Source: Neptuniibacter marinus
GTDB taxonomy: Bacteria > Pseudomonadota > Gammaproteobacteria > Pseudomonadales > Balneatricaceae
Direction: 5' to 3'
Assembly (NCBI RefSeq): GCF_001597725.1
Contig: NZ_LUTR01000009.1
Location: forward strand, 44,047-108,046
Length of the DNA stretch: 64,000 bases
Shown: piece by piece, positions 19,122 to 28,635 of the stretch
Layout: every line of letters starts with the position of its first letter
Numbering within the stretch: position 1 is the stretch's first letter
Position numbers and translations under genes: made by a program
Notes under the pieces: generated by a model
Seen by the model: the letters and a program-made list of their open reading frames with translations, nothing else
The model's database searches: none
What the model was told of the DNA's origin: nothing

Positions 19122-20143
19122 TAGTTCTCTCCAAACCAATGTCTAGTGCGGTTAGCGAACCAAACTAGACTCAGCATAACGGGAACTTCGACGAGCACGC
19201 CGACCACGGTTGCCAGTGCTGCGCCTGAGTGGAGGCCGAATAGTGAGATTGCGACAGCGACGGCTAATTCAAAAAAATTAGATGTGCTAATCATGCAAGC
19301 AGGCGCTGCAATGTTATGAGGAAGCTTCATCTTTTTAGCCCATAAATAAGCAAGGGCAAAAATACCATAGGTTTGAATCAGCAAAGGGATCGCGATTAAA
19401 GCGATAACCTCCGGCTGAGATAGGATAGTCTCTGCTTGAAAGCCAAACAATAATATAACCGTTGCTAGTAGCCCGATCATTGACCAAGGTTTCAGACTTG
19501 CCAGTAAGGTATTAAGTTTGGAATGGTCGTTTTTGTTGTCAATGCTTCTGCGGGTCAATACTCCCGCAACCAGCGGAATCACAACATAGAGAGCTACGGA
19601 GAGAAGAAGGGTGTTCCAAGGCACAGCAATATCGGTAACACCTAGAAGAAAACCGGCAATAGGTGCGAATGCGAAAATCATAATTAAGTCGTTAATTGAA
19701 ACTTGCACTAAAGTGTAATTGGGATCACCTTTAGTGAGTTGGCTCCAAACAAAAACCATAGCGGTGCAGGGCGCAACGCCTAGCAGAATCATGCCTGCGA
19801 TATATTCAGTTGCTGTTTGTGGATCTACCCAGCTAGCGAAGAGAACTTTAAAAAACAACCAGCCTAGAAAAGCCATGGTAAAGGGTTTTATTAACCAGTT
19901 AACCACTAAGGTCAAGACTAACCCTTTAGGTTTCTTGCCCACATCTTTAATAGAGCTAAAATCAATTTGCACCATCATCGGGTAGATCATGATCCAGATA
20001 AGTAGTGCGACGATTAAATTAACATGGGCGAACTCTAGGGTAGCGATAAGCTCGAATAAATTAGGTACTAAATTACCTAAAATAACGCCTGCAATAATAG
20101 AAACACCGACCCATACAGATAAGTAACGCTCAAAAATTCCCAT
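19121..20143 (-). CDS. acr3: ACR3 family arsenite efflux transporter
   Basis: A 340-residue membrane protein with about ten segments. The conserved cysteine of ACR3 carriers is Cys126 in [15 protein letters not shown], and the second-half motif ([15 protein letters not shown]) is present. ACR3 exports arsenite from the cytoplasm using the proton gradient. It lies 42 bases downstream of arsR and overlaps the permease start by one base, so it belongs to the arsR-led operon. Confidence 0.95.
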   Translation of the reverse strand: MGIFERYLSVWVGVSIIAGVILGNLVPNLFELIATLEFAHVNLIVALLIWIMIYPMMVQIDFSSIKDVGKKPKGLVLTLVVNWLIKPFTMAFLGWLFFKVLFASWVDPQTATEYIAGMILLGVAPCTAMVFVWSQLTKGDPNYTLVQVSINDLIMIFAFAPIAGFLLGVTDIAVPWNTLLLSVALYVVIPLVAGVLTRRSIDNKNDHSKLNTLLASLKPWSMIGLLATVILLFGFQAETILSQPEVIALIAIPLLIQTYGIFALAYLWAKKMKLPHNIAAPACMISTSNFFELAVAVAISLFGLHSGAALATVVGVLVEVPVMLSLVWFANRTRHWFGEN

Positions 20144-20185
20144 TATTACACTCCTTCTTTAAAGCTTATTGTGTGCAGAATACAT

Positions 20186-20533
20186 TTAGATACAACATAA
20201 ACGTGTGCGTTCAGGCCTGTCTCCCATTTTCTGAAGGCGAAGTTTATCGTCTTCAATAAATGCGGGGTTGCTGTTTAGCGTTTCGGTTAATACATTCAGC
20301 GCCCAAGGAGGGAGTTCTGGGTTGATACTATAAAACACCCATTGGCCTTGGCGTCGGTCGGTCAGTAATTCGCAGTTTCTCAATTGGGCTAAATGCCGAG
20401 AAATTTTTGGTTGGCTTTCATCTAATGCCTGCATCAGCTCACAAACACATAATTCTTGCTCCGCTTTGATGAGTAGCAGGCAGCGGAGACGGGTTTCGTC
20501 TGACAGGCATTTATAAAACTGAGTAGGCTGCAT
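20186..20533 (-). CDS. arsR: ArsR-type metalloregulatory repressor
   Basis: A 115-residue winged-helix repressor. The arsenic-sensing motif ELCVCEL is followed by the recognition helix region SQPKISRHLAQLRNCELLTDRRQGQWVFYSIN. A terminal CC pair (TRLCCI) may provide extra ligands. It would repress the ars operon until arsenite releases it. It is the first gene of the minus-strand ars operon, and a perfect 22-bp palindrome lies 55 bases upstream of its start. Confidence 0.93.
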   Translation of the reverse strand: MQPTQFYKCLSDETRLRCLLLIKAEQELCVCELMQALDESQPKISRHLAQLRNCELLTDRRQGQWVFYSINPELPPWALNVLTETLNSNPAFIEDDKLRLQKMGDRPERTRLCCI

Positions 20534-20587
20534 GGATATTTTTGTTTCCTGTTGGATTCTCGATTAGTAAAGATATATGGGAATTAG

Positions 20588-20609
20588 TATATATGAAAAT
20601 TCATATATA
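20588..20609. promoter_or_regulatory. Palindromic operator candidate for ArsR
   Basis: A perfect inverted repeat, TATATATGAA-AA-TTCATATATA, lies upstream of arsR. ArsR-family operators typically have AT-rich dyads with TTCATAT-like half-sites in the promoter. Binding is inferred from position and sequence. Confidence 0.7.
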
Positions 20610-20912
20610 TAAAATAAAGAGTGTAATTTTATCTCATGGCCAGTGTTGGAGTAGTAAGCGTTTATAGGGTGATCTCCAGACAGGTCGGTAGACTTGGGTA
20701 AAACATCCCTTTTTTATAGTCTATTAAGCCTTGTGTATAAGAGAGTCTATAGCTTTGGGGATATAAAACCGTCAGGTTTAATAGCAAGCACAGAGCATTG
20801 GAGTTGAGACTATTTTCAACTAAGAGGCAGATAATGTTTGGAATTACATGGGGATGAGAGGAAAGCTAAAAAAGCGTATCTATAAGCCTTTGCTTGATTT
20901 GAATCGCTTTTG
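20610..20912. other. Intergenic region between arsR and the CPA1 antiporter
   Basis: About 300 bases without a supportable gene. It lies upstream of arsR and downstream of the antiporter's 3' end. No convincing open frame, hairpin or repeat was recognised beyond the ars operator at its edge. Confidence 0.4.
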
Positions 20913-22640
20913 TTAGACGCTCAATTTTAGTCCTACAGATGAAATTCGAGCTCCCTCAGTTTCCTTTACAATAATTTGCACAAACCCAAGCTGAATTCGG
21001 TCGCCTACAACGGGGGTGCCGTGGAACTGTTTGGTTAAGTATTGCTCAACGCTTTTCTCTGCACTTATTGGGTCGATCTCAAAGCTATACTCTTTCGCTA
21101 AATCAGCCATTTTGGCGTTAGGTAATAAAGCAAACTCACCAAAAAAGCGTTTAGCTTTAAGCTGAGGCGATTGTGTGTCTGGCGCAAAAATACGTCCTAA
21201 AGCTGATTTTGCCTCACTTGTTGCTAGAATCATTACTTGGTCTTCAGGGATAAGTTTCTGTTCCTCAGTATTACTTATCAACAGCCCTTGTCTGATAACA
21301 CCCACCATTTGGCAAGTGTTACTTAAGGGTAGATTGGTAGCTGATGTTCCAATAACGCTGCTTCCTGCTGTTATAGGGTAGATTAAGAGGTCTTTATCTA
21401 GGTTATGTTTGATTGTGAGGTGTAAGTAATTTGGCTCAGGTGATGTCGGGGGAAGTTCAACCTTGAGCCATCTCGCCATAGGCGCAATAGTCCAGCCTTG
21501 AAGTACCAATGATATAAGTACAACGAAGAAAACAAGATCAAAATAGGTTTGTGTATTCTCTAAACCCGCTAAGGATGGGAACAGCGCCAAAATAATGGGA
21601 ACCGCGCCACGTAACCCGCACCAACCAATAAAGACCTGTTCGCGCCATGGGAAATGAAAAGGTAACAAAGACATAGCGACAGCTATAGGTCTGGCGATAA
21701 AAATAAGCACAAAGGCGATCGCTATAGCGGGAATGATCATGGGTATCATATGGCTTGGCGTAATGAGCAAACCTAACATCAAAAACATACCAATTTGACT
21801 TAACCATGCTATTCCATCGTGAAAACGGTGAATCTCATTACTATAAATAAGCGGAGTATTGCCAATGATTACGCCGGCGATAAATATCGCGAGGAAGCCA
21901 CTGCCATTTAGCAGGTTGGTTACACCAAAGATACAGATACCGCCGGCTAACGCGAGAAGCGGATAGAGTGATGATGGAAGTGGCAAACGTTTAAGTAATT
22001 GAGCAACTATATGGCCGCCCGCAAAGCCGAAAGCTAGACCAAGGCCCATTTGGCTGAGTAATTCGCTCGCAATTGTCCAGCCTTCGCTACCGCTATCGCT
22101 TAGTTGAAGTAGTTGCACTAAGGTGATCGTTAAAAAGATCGCTATTGGGTCATTGGAGCCTGACTCGATCTCTAAGGTCGCGCTTGTGCGTTTTTTTAAG
22201 TCTAAACCTGCGCCTCTTATTAAGCCAAAGACTGCAGCAGCGTCAGTCGATCCAACAATGGCACCTATTAATAACCCATCGAGAAGGGGTAAACCCAAAA
22301 TAATATGCGCGGCATAGCCGGTTATACCCGCTGTAGCTATTACACCCACGGTGGCTAATGAGAGTGCGGGTTTGAGGCTGATACGGAAGCTCTGTGTTTT
22401 TGTGGCGAGCCCACCATCAAAGATAATAATGGCAAGCGCGATATTGCCGAAGAGAAAGGCCAGATTAAAATCGTCAAACTTAATACCACCGATTCCATCT
22501 TCCCCTGCAAGCATACCTAATACTAAGAAAACCAATAAAACCGGTGCGCCGATACGACGAGTCAATACGCTGGCAACAACACATAGCATTACAAGTAGAC
22601 CGGATAAGAAAATGTATTGATAGGTTAGGTCGATGGTCAT
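20913..22640 (-). CDS. CPA1 potassium/proton antiporter (NhaP2/CvrA type)
   Basis: A 575-residue protein with about 12 membrane helices of the Na+/H+ exchanger fold, including the acidic motifs GEDGIGGI, IIIFDGGL and GSTDAAAVF. A cytoplasmic C-terminus follows (from about residue 400) with a TrkA-C-like regulatory domain (ITAGSSVIGTSATNLPL). This matches NhaP2/CvrA, which exchanges potassium for protons. It sits within the arsenic region but has no obvious role in arsenic handling. Ion selectivity is from family knowledge. Confidence 0.85.
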   Translation of the reverse strand: MTIDLTYQYIFLSGLLVMLCVVASVLTRRIGAPVLLVFLVLGMLAGEDGIGGIKFDDFNLAFLFGNIALAIIIFDGGLATKTQSFRISLKPALSLATVGVIATAGITGYAAHIILGLPLLDGLLIGAIVGSTDAAAVFGLIRGAGLDLKKRTSATLEIESGSNDPIAIFLTITLVQLLQLSDSGSEGWTIASELLSQMGLGLAFGFAGGHIVAQLLKRLPLPSSLYPLLALAGGICIFGVTNLLNGSGFLAIFIAGVIIGNTPLIYSNEIHRFHDGIAWLSQIGMFLMLGLLITPSHMIPMIIPAIAIAFVLIFIARPIAVAMSLLPFHFPWREQVFIGWCGLRGAVPIILALFPSLAGLENTQTYFDLVFFVVLISLVLQGWTIAPMARWLKVELPPTSPEPNYLHLTIKHNLDKDLLIYPITAGSSVIGTSATNLPLSNTCQMVGVIRQGLLISNTEEQKLIPEDQVMILATSEAKSALGRIFAPDTQSPQLKAKRFFGEFALLPNAKMADLAKEYSFEIDPISAEKSVEQYLTKQFHGTPVVGDRIQLGFVQIIVKETEGARISSVGLKLSV

Positions 22641-23152
22641 GCACTTTCCTTATGTGTATTGATACTTTGCGCGTAGGCTGACGCTAGCTAGTTCTGGAAG
22701 ATAGAAGAATGGATTGTCTTAGACCACGTTTGATGTGCTTTTTTGTGTCCTCTATCTTGGGTGCGCCCTGTATCTATAAAAACTTTATGCAAGAGACCTT
22801 CAGGGTTCTGTTTTACAGGTGCTTTTTGACGATAAACCTTAGTGTTATTGAATGATAGTTAGTTCCCTTATCTTACTAAATTTTAGTGGATGATTATCAG
22901 TTTATTCTCTTGAATCATTTTATAGCATATGTGATATTCCATATATACTGTAAATCGAATATGTTGTTATGGATTATGTGGGTTTTTTAAACGTTTTTCG
23001 GATGATATGCGTATAAAGCGTGACTACCGATCAATCGTCCTATAGGACAGACAACTATTGCTAATTGAATATGAACAGGTGATAGCATTGTTCATAAGCA
23101 ATATTTTATGTGTACAGCGTTCATTTGATTGCAAGATTAAAAGGCATCGAAT
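22641..23152. other. Intergenic region upstream of arsH and the antiporter
   Basis: About 510 bases between divergent genes. AT-rich stretches around 22900-22980 could hold promoters, and TATTCCATATATA near 22934 loosely resembles the ArsR half-site upstream of arsR. No small gene or clear hairpin was supported. Confidence 0.35.
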
Positions 23153-23881
23153 ATGAGTGAATTAAATCTAGAAAAGGGCACCTTACCTAATGTAGATGAT
23201 GAATTACTGGATATTCCATCATTTGATAAATGCGTAAGTGCACCGAGTGAACACGCCCCGCGTGTATTATTACTTTATGGGTCGTTACGAGAGCGTTCTT
23301 TTAGTCGGCTAGTCATCGAAGAGTCTGCACGCTTACTAACGTGTTTTGGTGCAGAGGTTAAGATCTTTAACCCTGAGGGGTTACCTCAGGTGGATACTGA
23401 AGATGAGAATCATCCCAAGGTACAAGAATTACGTGAATTAATGATGTGGTCTGAGGGCCAAGTGTGGTGCTCTCCTGAGCGTCATGGTGCGATGACCAGT
23501 ATATTTAAAAGCCAGTTGGATTGGGTGCCTTTAAATATGGGCGGCGTTAGGCCGACCCAAGGTAAAACACTTGCGGTTATGCAGGTTTGTGGTGGCTCAC
23601 AATCGTTTAATGTTGTGAATCAACTTCGCGTGCTAGGTCGTTGGATGCGGATGGTGACTATACCTAATCAGTCCTCTGTGCCTAAGGCTTACTTAGAGTT
23701 TGATGAAAACGATAGGATGAAACCGTCGCCTTACTACAATCGTATTGTGGATGTTATGGAAGAGCTGATGAAGTTCACCTTATTGCTACGCGATAATAAA
23801 GACTATTTTGTAGATCGTTATTCTGAGCGTGTAGAAAGTGCGGAGCAGGTGAGTGAGCGGGTTAATCAGCGCTCACTATAA
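23153..23881 (+). CDS. arsH: Arsenical resistance flavoprotein ArsH
   Basis: NADPH-dependent FMN protein of 242 residues. It has the flavodoxin-like segment [17 protein letters not shown] and the ArsH-typical [20 protein letters not shown]. ArsH oxidises trivalent organoarsenicals and has quinone reductase activity. It is on the strand opposite the arsR operon, about 100 bases before arsC. An ArsR operator resembling the arsR one was not found with certainty. Confidence 0.95.
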   Translation: MSELNLEKGTLPNVDDELLDIPSFDKCVSAPSEHAPRVLLLYGSLRERSFSRLVIEESARLLTCFGAEVKIFNPEGLPQVDTEDENHPKVQELRELMMWSEGQVWCSPERHGAMTSIFKSQLDWVPLNMGGVRPTQGKTLAVMQVCGGSQSFNVVNQLRVLGRWMRMVTIPNQSSVPKAYLEFDENDRMKPSPYYNRIVDVMEELMKFTLLLRDNKDYFVDRYSERVESAEQVSERVNQRSL

Positions 23882-23977
23882 ATGTGAAGCTTAGGGCTGT
23901 GCCCCTTGTTTTTGTTCTACCGTTTACGAATGTAGTCGTGTAAATGGATTTTAGTAAATGATGCCTAGAGATAAACG

Positions 23978-24406
23978 ATGGTTGTTATTCACCACAATCC
24001 AGACTGCGGCACATCGCGCAATGTGCTTAAAATTATTCAAGATGCGGGCTACTCACCGGTTGTTATTGAATATCTACAAGAAGGCTGGACTAAAGCCCAG
24101 TTGCAAGGCTTACTTGCCGCCGCTGATTTAACCCCACGACAGGCCCTTAGAACAACCAAGTCCCCAGCGGAAGCTTTAGGCTTGCTAGATGAAACTGTCT
24201 CGAACGAGGCAATTTTTAGTGCAATGCTAGAGCACCCCATTTTAGTTAATAGACCTATAGTCTGTAGCCCAAAAGGGGTTAAGCTATGCCGCCCCAGCGA
24301 AGCAGTGCTTGATCTCTTAGATAACTGGCCCACCGGCCCCTACTACAAAGAGGATGGGCAGCAAATTTTAGATACCTTAGGGCACCGGTTTATTTCGAGC
24401 AAGTAA
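23978..24406 (+). CDS. arsC: Glutaredoxin-coupled arsenate reductase ArsC
   Basis: A 142-residue protein of the ArsC/Spx family. The catalytic Cys10 lies in HHNPDCGTSRN and the conserved arginine region in ILVNRPIV. It reduces arsenate to arsenite with glutaredoxin and glutathione; ACR3 then exports the product. It follows arsH in the same direction and closes the arsenic gene set. Confidence 0.95.
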   Translation: MVVIHHNPDCGTSRNVLKIIQDAGYSPVVIEYLQEGWTKAQLQGLLAAADLTPRQALRTTKSPAEALGLLDETVSNEAIFSAMLEHPILVNRPIVCSPKGVKLCRPSEAVLDLLDNWPTGPYYKEDGQQILDTLGHRFISSK

Positions 24407-24531
24407 AGCCTTTTTTCTGGGGCCGCCGTTCTACGCTTAACCTTCTGCAATCAAGCTGGTGGGGGGATTTCCTACGTTCAGAGACTCAGTGTTTCTATTT
24501 CTGCGAGGCAAGTCGGCTTGATTTCACTGCC

Positions 24532-25419
24532 TTACAGCTGTATTCGAGGATGGATATAGTCTAGAAACGCAGTAATTCGACTGGAAAGGGTGGTGTTACG
24601 GTAGTAGACCGCATGTACCAACTCGCGGTTACTTGGGCTGGTGATATGATTATCTAGCACTTTAACCAGCCGTCCGTTGGCCAAGTCTTCACAAATCATA
24701 AACTCGGATAGCAGTGCCAAGCCTTGTCCAGCCAAGCAAAGTTGGCGAATGGTCTCACCGCTGCTACTGCTTAGGGTTGGGGACAGTGCAACATGAGGGG
24801 TAAGGGGCCAGCGATTCAGGTGGGGTGCATCGGCAAAGCCAATGATTTTGTGCTGTTCTAGCGCTTCGGGGGTTTCCGGTGTGCCTTGTTGAGCAAGATA
24901 TGAAGGAGAGGCGACGATATGCAAAGGGCTGCGTCCGAGAAAGCGGGCATGCAAGTTTGAATCCTGTAGGGTACCAATGCGAATGGCCAGATCCGTCTTG
25001 CGCTCAATCAGATCAATGATATTTTCATTGGCTACAAGTTCTAACTCGATCTTTGGATAGCACTCACAAAAGCCTGCTACCAGTGGGACTAGCTGGTGCA
25101 GGATAAAAGGAGTAGCGGCGTCCACTCTGAGCCGACCTGCCGGTATACCTTTTAAGGTTCTGATCTTTTCTTCCGCTTCTGCCAACTGATGCAGTCCGTT
25201 TCTGACTTGCTCGGTAAAAATACGGCCTTCTTCGGTGAGCTCTAGCTTGCGCGTAGTGCGATTCAGCAATGTGCAGTCTAAATCCTTTTCTAGTCGGCTG
25301 ACAGCGCGTGACACCTTGGCAACTTGAATATCTAGGATGCGGGCGGCGGCTGAGAAGCTGCCGCTATCAATCACGGTTAGCAGAATCTCAAGATCTTCAG
25401 TACGGGATATTATTGCCAT
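24532..25419 (-). CDS. LysR family transcriptional regulator
   Basis: A 295-residue regulator with an N-terminal winged helix (LLTVIDSGSFSAAARILDIQVAKVSRAVSRLEKDLDCTLLNRTTRKLELTEEG in sequence) and a periplasmic-binding-like effector domain. It is divergent from an MFS efflux gene 91 bases away, the usual layout for a LysR protein regulating its neighbour. The effector is unknown. Base composition is richer in G and C than the core genes, as in the next two genes, suggesting acquisition as a unit. Confidence 0.9.
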   Translation of the reverse strand: MAIISRTEDLEILLTVIDSGSFSAAARILDIQVAKVSRAVSRLEKDLDCTLLNRTTRKLELTEEGRIFTEQVRNGLHQLAEAEEKIRTLKGIPAGRLRVDAATPFILHQLVPLVAGFCECYPKIELELVANENIIDLIERKTDLAIRIGTLQDSNLHARFLGRSPLHIVASPSYLAQQGTPETPEALEQHKIIGFADAPHLNRWPLTPHVALSPTLSSSSGETIRQLCLAGQGLALLSEFMICEDLANGRLVKVLDNHITSPSNRELVHAVYYRNTTLSSRITAFLDYIHPRIQL

Positions 25420-25510
25420 ATATGTAAAGGTATTTTGTCACTGATGCTGTTTTTGTAAAAGATAGCAGTAGGCATACTCCGTAGCAACTAAAACATACAA
25501 GGAGATTGAA

Positions 25511-26686
25511 ATGCCTATTGCTCTTTTTGCGCTGACTCTCAGCGCATTTGCAATCGGTACCACCGAGTTCGTGATTGTTGGTTTGGTACCTACTATCGCC
25601 CAAGACCTGGGCGTTTCCCTACCTTCTGCGGGACTGTTAGTCAGTCTTTATGCATTGGGTGTTGCTATTGGGGCGCCTGTCCTTACAGCCCTGACTGGGC
25701 GCTGGCAGCGTAAAAATGTGCTGCTGATGGTAATGTTATTGTTCGTAGTTGGTAACCTGCTGGCTTGGATGGCCCCTACCTACAGCTCACTGATCACTGC
25801 GCGTATCTTGACCGGCTTGGCCCATGGGGTGTTTTTCTCAATTGGATCAACCATCGCAACTAGTTTGGTGCCACGTGAAAAAGAGGCCAGTGCTATCGCT
25901 ATCATGTTTACTGGCTTGACTGTTGCATTGGTCACGGGTGTGCCTTTGGGGACCTGGATTGGTCAGAACTTTGGCTGGCGTGCGACCTTTATGGTTGTGG
26001 CTGCTCTAGGGTTAATTGCGCTGATCGGTAGTGCATTGCTTGTGCCAAAGAATCTCAAACAGGCCCCGCCTGCACGTATTGCCCAGCAGCTAAGCGTATT
26101 GACTCAACCACGCCTGCTGCTGGTCTATGCCATGACTGCCGTTGGTTACGGTGGCACTTTTACCGCTTTCACTTTCCTTGCTCCGATTTTGGAACAGGTG
26201 TCCGGCTTTGAATCGGGTGCTATAGGCCTAATCATGCTGGTCTACGGTGTATCGGTTGCCGTTGGTAATATTTGGGGTGGTCGTATGGCGGATCGTATGG
26301 GGCCGATCAAGGCATTACATATAATCTTTACTGCACTAGCACTTGTACTGTTAGCGTTTACCTTTACTGCCGGAAATCAGATTGCTGCTGTTATCACCAT
26401 TTTAATTTGGGGAGCCTTTGCCTTCGGTAATGTACCTGGCTTGCAAGTGTATGTAGTTCAGTTGGCAGAGAAGTACACACCGCAGGCAGTTGATGTGGCC
26501 TCGGGGCTGAATATCGCAGCGTTCAATGTCGGTATTGCATTGGGTTCGATCCTCGGAGGGGTTGTAATAGAAAGAATGACACTGATGGATACCGCTTGGA
26601 TTGGAGCACTGATCGTTGCATTGGCACTCGTGCTTACTCGACTGTCCGGTTTTCTCGATAAACGTGACCAACTGCAATTCATCTGA
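25511..26686 (+). CDS. MFS transporter, drug-resistance (AraJ/YdhP-like) type
   Basis: A 391-residue, 12-helix major facilitator. The start ALFALTLSAFAIGTTEFVIVGLVP and the motif GRWQRKNVLL after helix 2 are typical of the AraJ/YdhP/PbuE drug:H+ antiporter branch. AAGGAG sits shortly before the ATG. It is divergent from the LysR gene, which probably controls it, and is followed after 500 bases by an old yellow enzyme. Substrate unknown. Confidence 0.88.
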   Translation: MPIALFALTLSAFAIGTTEFVIVGLVPTIAQDLGVSLPSAGLLVSLYALGVAIGAPVLTALTGRWQRKNVLLMVMLLFVVGNLLAWMAPTYSSLITARILTGLAHGVFFSIGSTIATSLVPREKEASAIAIMFTGLTVALVTGVPLGTWIGQNFGWRATFMVVAALGLIALIGSALLVPKNLKQAPPARIAQQLSVLTQPRLLLVYAMTAVGYGGTFTAFTFLAPILEQVSGFESGAIGLIMLVYGVSVAVGNIWGGRMADRMGPIKALHIIFTALALVLLAFTFTAGNQIAAVITILIWGAFAFGNVPGLQVYVVQLAEKYTPQAVDVASGLNIAAFNVGIALGSILGGVVIERMTLMDTAWIGALIVALALVLTRLSGFLDKRDQLQFI

Positions 26687-26790
26687 AAACACGAGAATAC
26701 AAGGGCGAAGCCCTTCTATGTAACCTTCGATGCTGTCTATGTTGAGCAGTTGGCTTCGGAGTCCAGCGGATATCTAGTCTGCAGTGTGGG

Positions 26791-26826
26791 GCGTCTAGAA
26801 AAGGCGGCGTAGCGTTTTCTAGTCGC
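26791..26826. repeat. Hairpin with 8+3 base-pair stem
   Basis: CTAGAAAA and TTTTCTAG pair around a 12-base GC-rich loop, and an outer GCG/CGC pair extends the stem past a T-T mismatch. It lies about 105 bases after the MFS gene. No T-tract follows, so it is not a standard terminator. Origin and role are unknown. Confidence 0.5.
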
Positions 26827-27026
26827 GATTATACCAACATGGCGTAGTACTTAATGCTTTGCATGGCACAGGTTCAGTTGTACAGTGGAAATGTTCTGCT
26901 CAGATGGATGAAAAACTACTCAATCAGATTTATCGGGGTGAACTTAAAGGACCTGATATTCATGTAGTTAGATTCGATCAGTTGCAGAGGGTTTACGGGA
27001 GTTTAAGAGCAATAAAAAGGCCCTAA
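26823..27026 (+). pseudogene. Possible degenerate coding remnant, unidentified
   Basis: One frame is open for 67 codons and reads protein-like (for example HGTGSVVQWK and YRGELKGPDIHVVRFDQLQRVYG) but has no good start and no recognised family. It lies in the 500-base gap between the MFS and old yellow enzyme genes and begins at the hairpin. It may be the 3' end of a lost gene. Evidence is only open frame and plausible residue pattern. Confidence 0.25.
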
Positions 27027-27194
27027 AATACACTATTGAGATGGCATAGGAACGCTTTTCCTGTTTTATTTTATAATGGTTCTAAGGTGGATCAGGCGCA
27101 CGGGGCAACTGGAGTTTGATACAATGCCCATGTGCTTTATTTATCAGCTTTTAACCTCAAGGCTTAATGCAAAAATCTAATAGCGAGGATTAAC

Positions 27195-28277
27195 ATGGCA
27201 GATCTTTTTACACCGGTTCAGCTCGGTGCCCTAACACTGGCTAATCGTGTCCTTATGGCGCCTTTGACGCGGACTCGCGCTGATGCAGATCATGTTCCCA
27301 CTGATCTTATGGTCGAACACTATGCCCAGCGTGCTTCAGCGGGCTTGATCATTGCCGAAGCTACCATGGCAATGGAAGGTAACTCGGCATTTTGGCGTGA
27401 ACCTGGTATCTACTCCGAGGCTCAGGTTTCTGGCTGGAAGAGAGTCACTGACGCCGTACATGCCAAGGGTGGCAAGATTTTCTTGCAGATCTGGCATGGC
27501 GGTCGCGCTTGCCATCCCTTGCTGAATGGAGGTCGTGTACCGGTCGCACCGAGTGCTATGGCTATCACCAATGATGAAGTTCACACGCCAGAAGGGAAAA
27601 AGGCTTATACTGTTCCCCGTGAACTGGCTGATGAAGAGATTCCGGCCATTATCGAAGGGTTTAAAGTCGCAGCGGAAAATGCCAAGAGAGCTGGCTTCGA
27701 CGGTGTTGAAGTACACGGCGCGAATGGTTATTTACTGGATGAGTTCCTGCGTGATGGCGCCAACCACCGTAAAGGCCCTTATGGTGGCCCGATCGAAAAC
27801 CGTGCTCGCTTGTTGCTAGACGTTCTAGACGTTGTAACTCAAGTTTGGGGTAGCGACTACGTTGGTGTGCGTCTGTCGCCGTTGAATAGCTTCAACAGTA
27901 TGAAAGACAGTGATCCGATTGCGCTGGTTACTTGGTTGGCCAAACGCTTGAACGACTTTGATCTGGCGTATCTGCACCTTATGCGTGCTGATTTCCTTGG
28001 TGAGCAGCAGGCTGATGTGGTGACGCCTGTACGTGAACACTACCGCGGCCATTTGATGCTGAATATGGGCTATACCGGTGTCGAAGCCGATACTGTTATC
28101 GCTTCAGGTCAAGCCGATAGTATCGCGTTTGGTGTGCCCTTTATCGCCAATCCTGATCTGCCGGAGCGCTTGCGGAATGATGTAGAACTGAATCAGGCAG
28201 ACCCAGCTACTTTTTATACCCAGGGTCCCGAAGGCTATCTTGACTACCCGACTATCAGTGAATTGGTAAACGCCTAA
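27195..28277 (+). CDS. Old yellow enzyme family alkene reductase (NemA-like)
   Basis: FMN-dependent ene-reductase of 360 residues. It starts LFTPVQLGALTLANRVLMAPLTRTRA. The substrate-binding segment is EVHGANGYLLDEFLRD, followed by GPYGGPIENRARLLLDV. Such enzymes reduce activated C=C bonds of enals, enones and nitro compounds with NADPH. GCGAGGA precedes the ATG. With the LysR and MFS genes it may form a response to electrophiles, though 500 bases separate it from the transporter. Confidence 0.92.
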   Translation: MADLFTPVQLGALTLANRVLMAPLTRTRADADHVPTDLMVEHYAQRASAGLIIAEATMAMEGNSAFWREPGIYSEAQVSGWKRVTDAVHAKGGKIFLQIWHGGRACHPLLNGGRVPVAPSAMAITNDEVHTPEGKKAYTVPRELADEEIPAIIEGFKVAAENAKRAGFDGVEVHGANGYLLDEFLRDGANHRKGPYGGPIENRARLLLDVLDVVTQVWGSDYVGVRLSPLNSFNSMKDSDPIALVTWLAKRLNDFDLAYLHLMRADFLGEQQADVVTPVREHYRGHLMLNMGYTGVEADTVIASGQADSIAFGVPFIANPDLPERLRNDVELNQADPATFYTQGPEGYLDYPTISELVNA

Positions 28278-28597
28278 GGCAGGTCCGGGGGGGGCTCGTC
28301 TTGAAGATGCGTAAGAAACAACTTTTCCCCCCTCCAATACTTGGTATTCCGGCTAACGGTAACTACACCCATCATGTGTATAGGTCGACAGGTGATCATT
28401 ATTTTTTAGTAGAAAGAAATTTTGGGTTTGCCCGCAGTTGTTTATGGGCTAAATAAACCGCGATTACCAATAGATATAACTGAGTATTGGTACAGGCTGA
28501 GAGTAAATGCTACCTGATTGGATAAGCATTGATTGTGTATACAGCTCAGATCAGCGAAAATAGCCGCCAACTACGATTAACGCGACGGATTTTTTCG

Positions 28598-28635
28598 GCG
28601 AAGAACTTTCGCTATCATCTCCCACCCTGATGCCG
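28598..28635 (+). repeat. Left copy of a 38-bp prfC segment (attL candidate)
   Basis: These 38 bases equal 31363-31400 inside prfC, with one mismatch (C for T at the 19th base). They encode the [11 protein letters not shown] region of release factor 3. Outside the 38 bases the two places do not align. An isolated duplicate of the prfC 5' coding region is what integration at prfC would leave. Confidence 0.9.
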
